DNA of 64,000 bases, taken from the NCBI GenBank assembly GCA_002478885.1, contig DLKC01000039.1:15484-79483 (forward strand), read 5' to 3'. Origin of the DNA: Chitinophagaceae bacterium UBA7600 (lineage in GTDB: Bacteria > Bacteroidota > Bacteroidia > Chitinophagales > Chitinophagaceae). Shown here piece by piece: positions 59,871 to 64,000 of the stretch (positions within the stretch are counted from its first letter, which is position 1; every line of letters begins with the position of its first letter). The position numbers and the translations under genes were made by a program. Under the pieces are notes generated by a model, which saw only the letters and a program-made list of their open reading frames with translations, did not search any database and was not told where the DNA came from.

Positions 59871-62246
59871 TTAGAAATTATACTTAAGATTAATTCCGCC
59901 AAAATAGTTCGCTTTGTCAGGCGCAGGAATGTATGCATCCGGCAACTGGTTTATAAACACCATGTTGTAATACTGCACGCCGGTAATATTGTTTACACCA
60001 AAGTAAATATCAATATCAAAATGTGTTGAAAGGTTTCTCTGCAAGCCTATCTTAGCGTTCAGCAGATTGTAACTGCTGGCGTTGTAAACATTGTCAGAAG
60101 TAATAGGCATAGGATCTTTATAGTTGTAGCTAATGTTCGCGTACAAGCCTGCCGCAGCCATGAAGTCAACACCGATATTTGCAACGATTGGCGCAACGCC
60201 TGCTGCATCTTTTCCGCTATAATCATTTACAACAACCTGTGTGCGGTCTGAACTAAGTGTTTCAAACTTGAAATCTTTATAAGTAAAGTTCGAATAAGTA
60301 ACATTCGCCCACGGCCTGACCGTTCTTAAAAATCCACCGGCAGATTGGAAAGCAGTATATTTTAATAATGCTTCAATACCTTTATTTTGCTGGTCTCCAC
60401 CGTTTGCAATATAGGAGTATGCGGTGGCTATGCCACTACTTAAGGGCACAGCTACTGCTGTCATCTTATCTTTTATGGTTGTATAGAACAAAGCAAGCTG
60501 GTATTCAAGTTTGTTATTGAGTGATTGACCTTTTGTTCCGATCTCGAACTGAGAACCGATCTCTGGTTTCAGGCCTGTGTTTACTTGCCCCGTTGTTGGT
60601 ATGAAAAAGTAAGAGCTTACTGGTGCCTTGTAACCTTTGCTGTAGGAAGCGTAAAGCGAGAACTGTTTACTGAGCACCTTGTTTATACCAATATGTGGCG
60701 AGAAGAGCCCGTTAAAGGTATTGGTATATTTTGTCGGCTTGGTGCTTCCGGGAACAAAGAAGCGGTCGTTAAGTTCAATTTTCATGTTACTCCAACCAAT
60801 CCCGGCGATGAGGGAGAGATCATGAGGTAAGATTAATGCCCATTCAGTAAACAGGGAGGTAGTTGCACTGATCGTGTATTGATTGCTCCTCATGGCGCCA
60901 ATCTTGTTATAACCAGAAAGATTGCTGCTGTCAGCAACCATTCCATAGCCGATAGTTTGTGCCTGTTGTCGTTGTGATTCGACACCGGTTATGCCATTGA
61001 GTGAAATGCCGTTCGCTAAGCTGAACTTTGTATCGAAGGTTGAGCGGATACCGAAGTTCACGGGATTCTTATCTGTCCAGCCACCAGCAGAACTTGCGTT
61101 GTTGGTAATGCCTGTTCCGAAGACAGTTGTTTTATTGGAGATAACATTGTTAAAATAGTAAGTATGCGATAACCCCGCCCTAAAGCCAATTACCTCCGAG
61201 TGTGCGTTGTTCTTGATATAAGCCGGGTTGCCGGAATAGTCTTTATTATTATACTGATCAATAGTTAATTCGCCCGCCCTTTCATCATAACTGCTGGTGT
61301 AGCCAAAATAAGCGTCGATGCTTTGCTTGCTGTTAGGCTGGAAATTACCTGATATGTTTACAAAGTTCTTCTCTGAAGTATTATGCGGCATAAAGCCATC
61401 AGATGACTGGTTGCCATAGTTAACGAGTAACGAAGATTTTTCGCCGCCAACCGCGAGATGGGTGGTAAAACGACGAAGGCCGAAATTGCCGATCATTACA
61501 TCCTGCCCCACAGACACTTTTCCTTTTTCAGGCTTCATGGTCTCAAGATTTACAACACCTGCAATGGCAAGGCCATATAAAGTGCCTGCCGGTCCTTTTA
61601 CAACTTCTACGTTACCGATTGAATTAAAGTCTATATCATCGAGCACGGTAATGCCTTCTGCATCTGTGATTGGAATGCCATTGAGGTAAACTTTATAGCC
61701 TTGCCCGTCAAAATTACTGCTGGCGCCGTTTGTGCCTCTTACACCATTGCCATAACCACGAATATTGAATTGCTGGCCACCAGATACAGATCTCCTGTTC
61801 ATCGTAACGCCTGGCACATTTCCGTTAATAGCATCATCGAGAAATAACCCGTTGCCGCGATTTAATTCTGCCTTGTTTAACTTTGTGATAGATACCGGCT
61901 GATATAGCAGTTGTTTATTCGGGTTTGACGTAGCGGTAATCTCTACTTTATCGAGGGTAGTTCCTATTCTTTCTAATTTAATAGTAAGTTCTTCGTTACA
62001 ATTTGTAACTGTTTTTCTGAAACTGGCAAAGCCAACATAAGACACCATGATCTCTGTTTTGCCTTTGCAGTCGATACTAAAACTTCCGAGGTTATCTGTT
62101 GTTGTTACGGCCTTGCCCGCTACATAGATTGTTGCTCCAATTAAAGACGTGTTATTAGATGCATCAGATACATTTCCTTTTAACTGCTGTGCGTTTGCTG
62201 AAATAACAAACAACAGCATAAAAGCGAATAGTGTAATTCGTTTCAT
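59871..62246 (-). CDS. TonB-dependent outer membrane receptor, probably for heme or iron complexes
   Basis: A 791-aa protein. Signal peptide ending ANA|Q; residues of about 20-105 form a carboxypeptidase-like regulatory domain (GNVSDASNNTSLIGATIYVAGKAVTTTDNLGSF) as in Bacteroidota SusC-type receptors; the plug follows (TKLNKAELNRGNGLFLDDAINGNVPGVTMNRR, VEVVKGPAGTLYGLAIAGVVNL); the rest is the 22-strand barrel ending YFGGINLKYNF. No SusD gene is present. The next genes are hmuT, hmuU and hmuV, so the substrate is likely heme, or another iron complex or cobamide. No Fur box was identified. Confidence 0.92.
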   Translation of the reverse strand: MKRITLFAFMLLFVISANAQQLKGNVSDASNNTSLIGATIYVAGKAVTTTDNLGSFSIDCKGKTEIMVSYVGFASFRKTVTNCNEELTIKLERIGTTLDKVEITATSNPNKQLLYQPVSITKLNKAELNRGNGLFLDDAINGNVPGVTMNRRSVSGGQQFNIRGYGNGVRGTNGASSNFDGQGYKVYLNGIPITDAEGITVLDDIDFNSIGNVEVVKGPAGTLYGLAIAGVVNLETMKPEKGKVSVGQDVMIGNFGLRRFTTHLAVGGEKSSLLVNYGNQSSDGFMPHNTSEKNFVNISGNFQPNSKQSIDAYFGYTSSYDERAGELTIDQYNNKDYSGNPAYIKNNAHSEVIGFRAGLSHTYYFNNVISNKTTVFGTGITNNASSAGGWTDKNPVNFGIRSTFDTKFSLANGISLNGITGVESQRQQAQTIGYGMVADSSNLSGYNKIGAMRSNQYTISATTSLFTEWALILPHDLSLIAGIGWSNMKIELNDRFFVPGSTKPTKYTNTFNGLFSPHIGINKVLSKQFSLYASYSKGYKAPVSSYFFIPTTGQVNTGLKPEIGSQFEIGTKGQSLNNKLEYQLALFYTTIKDKMTAVAVPLSSGIATAYSYIANGGDQQNKGIEALLKYTAFQSAGGFLRTVRPWANVTYSNFTYKDFKFETLSSDRTQVVVNDYSGKDAAGVAPIVANIGVDFMAAAGLYANISYNYKDPMPITSDNVYNASSYNLLNAKIGLQRNLSTHFDIDIYFGVNNITGVQYYNMVFINQLPDAYIPAPDKANYFGGINLKYNF

Positions 62247-62338
62247 GTGATAATTAAATTAAACTAAATAATAGTAATAGTTAGTTGCTGCATTGCTTTG
62301 AATGTAGCAAGGATTTGATAGAACCAATCTAAACAATG

Positions 62339-62872
62339 CTAACCAAGTTGCGGCGGCGGTTTTAATATTTCATAGCTCATGTACACGATACCCCCGCTGT
62401 TGGTAACGGCGTACATCAATATTTGGTGCGGGTAAAACGATAGTTCATTTTTTTCTGCCGGAATAAACTGTTCAGTTAGAAATTGTAAAATGCCTGAATT
62501 GCTGCCGGAAGATTTGTTGTCTGGCTTGCCAGCAAAAAGCGCTTTAAATTTTTCAATCAATGATAATTCATCGCTGTCGTTAATGCAATACAGAATAATA
62601 GAGTCTGCTACTATCTCTTTGTGCGACACGTCGAACATCATTCCTTTATAAGTAAATTCATCATCGTCGGTCCAGCGGAATGAAGCTTCCTCGGAGGAAT
62701 TATTTTTTAACTTGAATGCGAAGCGCAATTCATTTGCAGGTCTTTCATTGCTGTGAATGGAAATTTCTGCAGATTCTTTTATGTAAAATTGTTTGACTAA
62801 GTATATGCAATAAAAACCGGCAATTTCAATTAATACAGCTGTTATAAGCACTATGGAAAGTAATCTTCTCAT
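62339..62872 (-). CDS. membrane-anchored protein of unknown function
   Basis: 177 aa, with an uncleaved N-terminal membrane helix (LLSIVLITAVLIEIAGFYCIYLV) followed by a periplasmic domain. The mature part has strand blocks (ELRFAFKLKNNSSEEASFRWTDDDEFTYKGMMFDVSHKEIVADSIILYC) and a flexible Ser/Gly stretch, ending FYPHQILMYAVTNSGGIVYMSYEILKPPPQ. It lies 92 bp upstream of the TonB receptor on the same strand and may be part of the heme operon, but I know of no family link. Confidence 0.75.
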   Translation of the reverse strand: MRRLLSIVLITAVLIEIAGFYCIYLVKQFYIKESAEISIHSNERPANELRFAFKLKNNSSEEASFRWTDDDEFTYKGMMFDVSHKEIVADSIILYCINDSDELSLIEKFKALFAGKPDNKSSGSNSGILQFLTEQFIPAEKNELSFYPHQILMYAVTNSGGIVYMSYEILKPPPQLG

Positions 62873-63021
62873 GCGGGCGCCAATATTACAGAAATATTCT
62901 TTATGTAAATAGTAAATGGTACGAGGATCATTTTTTGTAAAGGCTTTGCAAAGCTCTTTAATTTTTTGCCTGCCTGCCCGGTTTCAAACAGACAGTTATT
63001 GAACAGTCGGCATTCAAAGGC

Positions 63022-63039
63022 TGAAGTGTGCGACGCAAG
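63022..63039 (-). repeat. dispersed palindromic repeat copy, GCG subtype
   Basis: TGAAGTGTGCGACGCAAG followed by GAACGATGCCATAAAAACAA, the complement of the shared flank. It lies between the 62339 gene and dnaJ; the adjacent hairpin at 63061 is the dnaJ terminator. Confidence 0.85.
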
Positions 63040-63051
63040 GAACGATGCCAT

Positions 63052-63087
63052 AAAAACAAAAGCCTGGCTCATAAAAGCCAGGCTTAA
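63052..63087 (-). terminator. intrinsic terminator of dnaJ
   Basis: AAGCCTGGCT (63061-63070) pairs with AGCCAGGCTT (63077-63086) around a CATAAA loop. On the minus strand it is followed by TTGTTTTTAT. It lies 17 bp after the dnaJ stop. Confidence 0.85.
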
Positions 63088-63103
63088 AGCATTATGATTT
63101 TAT

Positions 63104-64000
63104 TTAGCTGAAGACTTCTTTAACCCTGTCGAAAAAACTCTTCTCTGTTTTGCCGGGAGACGGTTTAAAGTTGGAGCTGTCGTTTAATTTTTCGAGAACC
63201 TCTTTTTCTTCCTGGGAAACACTTTGCGGTGTCCAAACGTTTACGTGAATCAATTGATCTCCCTTCGAATAACCGTTTACGTCGGGAAAACCTTTGCCTT
63301 TTAGGCGGAAAATTTTACCGCTCTGGGTGCCAGGTGGAATTTTTATTTTGGCCTTTCCATCTATCGTTGGCACTTCTACCTGTGTGCCGAAAACTGCGTC
63401 GGGAAAACTGATGTGAAGTTCAAATGCCACATTTAGCCCATCGCGCTGCAATTCTTTGTGCGCCTCTTCTTCAATAAGAATAATTAGATCGCCGGGCGCA
63501 CCACCGCGTTCACCGGCGTTTCCCTTTCCGCTCATGCTAAGCTGCATGTTTTCCTGCACGCCGGCAGGTATGTCAACCGTTACCTGTTCTTCGCCATATA
63601 CACGACCTTCTCCTTTACAACTGCCGCATTTTGCGGTAACTGTTGTGCCTTCGCCATTGCAGGTAGGGCATGTTGTTACGGTTTGCATTTGACCGAGAAA
63701 AGTGTTGGTTACTTTTCTAACCTGTCCGCTGCCGCCACATGTACCGCAGGTTTGAATACTGCCTTTATCTTTTGCGCCATTACCTCCGCAAGTAGTACAG
63801 GGTACATATTTTTTTACCTTGATTGTTTTGGTTACTCCCTTGGCTGCTTCTTCGAATGTAAGCTTAAGTTTTACGCGAAGGTTGCTGCCACGAACACCGC
63901 GGCTACGACCACCGCCACCACCTCTGCGGCCGCCACCGCCACCAAAGAAATTGCCGAAAATATCGTCGCCGAAAATATCTCCAAACTGGCTGAAGATATC
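63104..64000 (-). CDS. dnaJ: chaperone DnaJ (Hsp40), C-terminal part; runs off right edge
   Basis: Co-chaperone of DnaK. The open frame reaches the window edge, giving 298 residues; the N-terminal J domain (HPD motif) is outside. Visible parts are the Gly/Phe-rich linker (IFGNFFGGGGGRRGGGGGRS) and four zinc-finger repeats CTTCGGNG, CGTCGGSG, CPTCNGEG and CGSCKGEG, the type I layout. Then come the two substrate-binding barrels (VTVDIPAGVQENMQLSMSGKGNAG..., VEVPTIDGKAKIKIPPGTQSGKIFRLKGKG) and the C-terminal dimer region. A frame starting at 63688 is only an internal Met. It is far from dnaK (36257) in this genome. Confidence 0.96.
   Translation of the reverse strand, partial: DIFSQFGDIFGDDIFGNFFGGGGGRRGGGGGRSRGVRGSNLRVKLKLTFEEAAKGVTKTIKVKKYVPCTTCGGNGAKDKGSIQTCGTCGGSGQVRKVTNTFLGQMQTVTTCPTCNGEGTTVTAKCGSCKGEGRVYGEEQVTVDIPAGVQENMQLSMSGKGNAGERGGAPGDLIILIEEEAHKELQRDGLNVAFELHISFPDAVFGTQVEVPTIDGKAKIKIPPGTQSGKIFRLKGKGFPDVNGYSKGDQLIHVNVWTPQSVSQEEKEVLEKLNDSSNFKPSPGKTEKSFFDRVKEVFS

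Noticed and set aside
305..63039. The recurring core considered as a CRISPR array
   Set aside because: Copies are kilobases apart, in both orientations, without regular spacers or cas genes.

Overview
The window comes from a Bacteroidota genome, most likely a soil or freshwater member of the Chitinophagaceae. The evidence is a PorP/SprF-type type IX secretion (T9SS) protein, an M4 peptidase with a T9SS sorting tail, a SusC-style TonB receptor with a carboxypeptidase-like N-terminal domain, WbqC, DUF4199 and YtxH proteins, many lipoproteins, a TAnnTTTG-type promoter ahead of rpmI, and few strong Shine-Dalgarno sites. Genus is inference. This reads as ordinary chromosome: no transposase, integrase, phage gene, plasmid gene or CRISPR array was seen.

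Layout. 1-1.1 kb: a lipoprotein cut by the left edge and a coupled CD225/DUF2752 membrane pair. 1.2-5.8 kb: proS, two lipoproteins and a FadL-like outer membrane protein. 5.9-9.9 kb: a translation block (two pseudouridine synthases, rlmN, and divergent rpmI-rplT). 10-18.6 kb: speA, an NTF2-like protein, a CPA2 antiporter, a LEA-2 lipoprotein, WbqC, PorP/SprF, tag and a GNAT. 18.8-31.7 kb: methylmalonyl-CoA mutase, an amidohydrolase, then an alpha-glucan block (GH13 enzyme, SLC45/MalT-like transporter, glgC, glgA, a FucP-like sugar permease and a ROK glucokinase). 31.9-41.8 kb: a beta-helix protein, a PagL-like barrel, dnaK, a Tat-exported oxidoreductase and YtxH. 41.9-49.1 kb: a GDP-D-glycero-alpha-D-manno-heptose set (hddA, gmhA, hddC, gmhB) behind two glycosyltransferases, DUF4199 and a dihydroorotase-like pseudoenzyme. 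49.2-55.3 kb: tRNA-Pro(GGG), a Rieske lipoprotein, an ECF sigma factor with an unusual membrane partner, and the T9SS M4 peptidase. 55.4-62.9 kb: two tiny membrane proteins, a response regulator and a heme-type uptake system (hmuV, hmuU, hmuT, TonB receptor). The 3' part of dnaJ runs off the right edge.

The most striking signal is a dispersed repeat. Thirty-one copies (28 clear, 3 decayed) of an 18-20 bp core, GTTGYGTCRCWCWCTTGTAC, lie in 23 intergenic stretches and in no recognised gene. There are two subtypes, GCGTCGC and GTGTCAC, whose two differences are complementary, so a small dyad is kept. A longer upstream flank is shared, and copies often face each other as inverted pairs 87-135 bp across. 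It looks like a REP/BIME- or MITE-like family; I do not recognise it as a described one.

Intrinsic terminators bound many units and help define operons. Starts were moved from the longest frame where an internal ATG, signal peptide or ribosome-binding site was clearly better.
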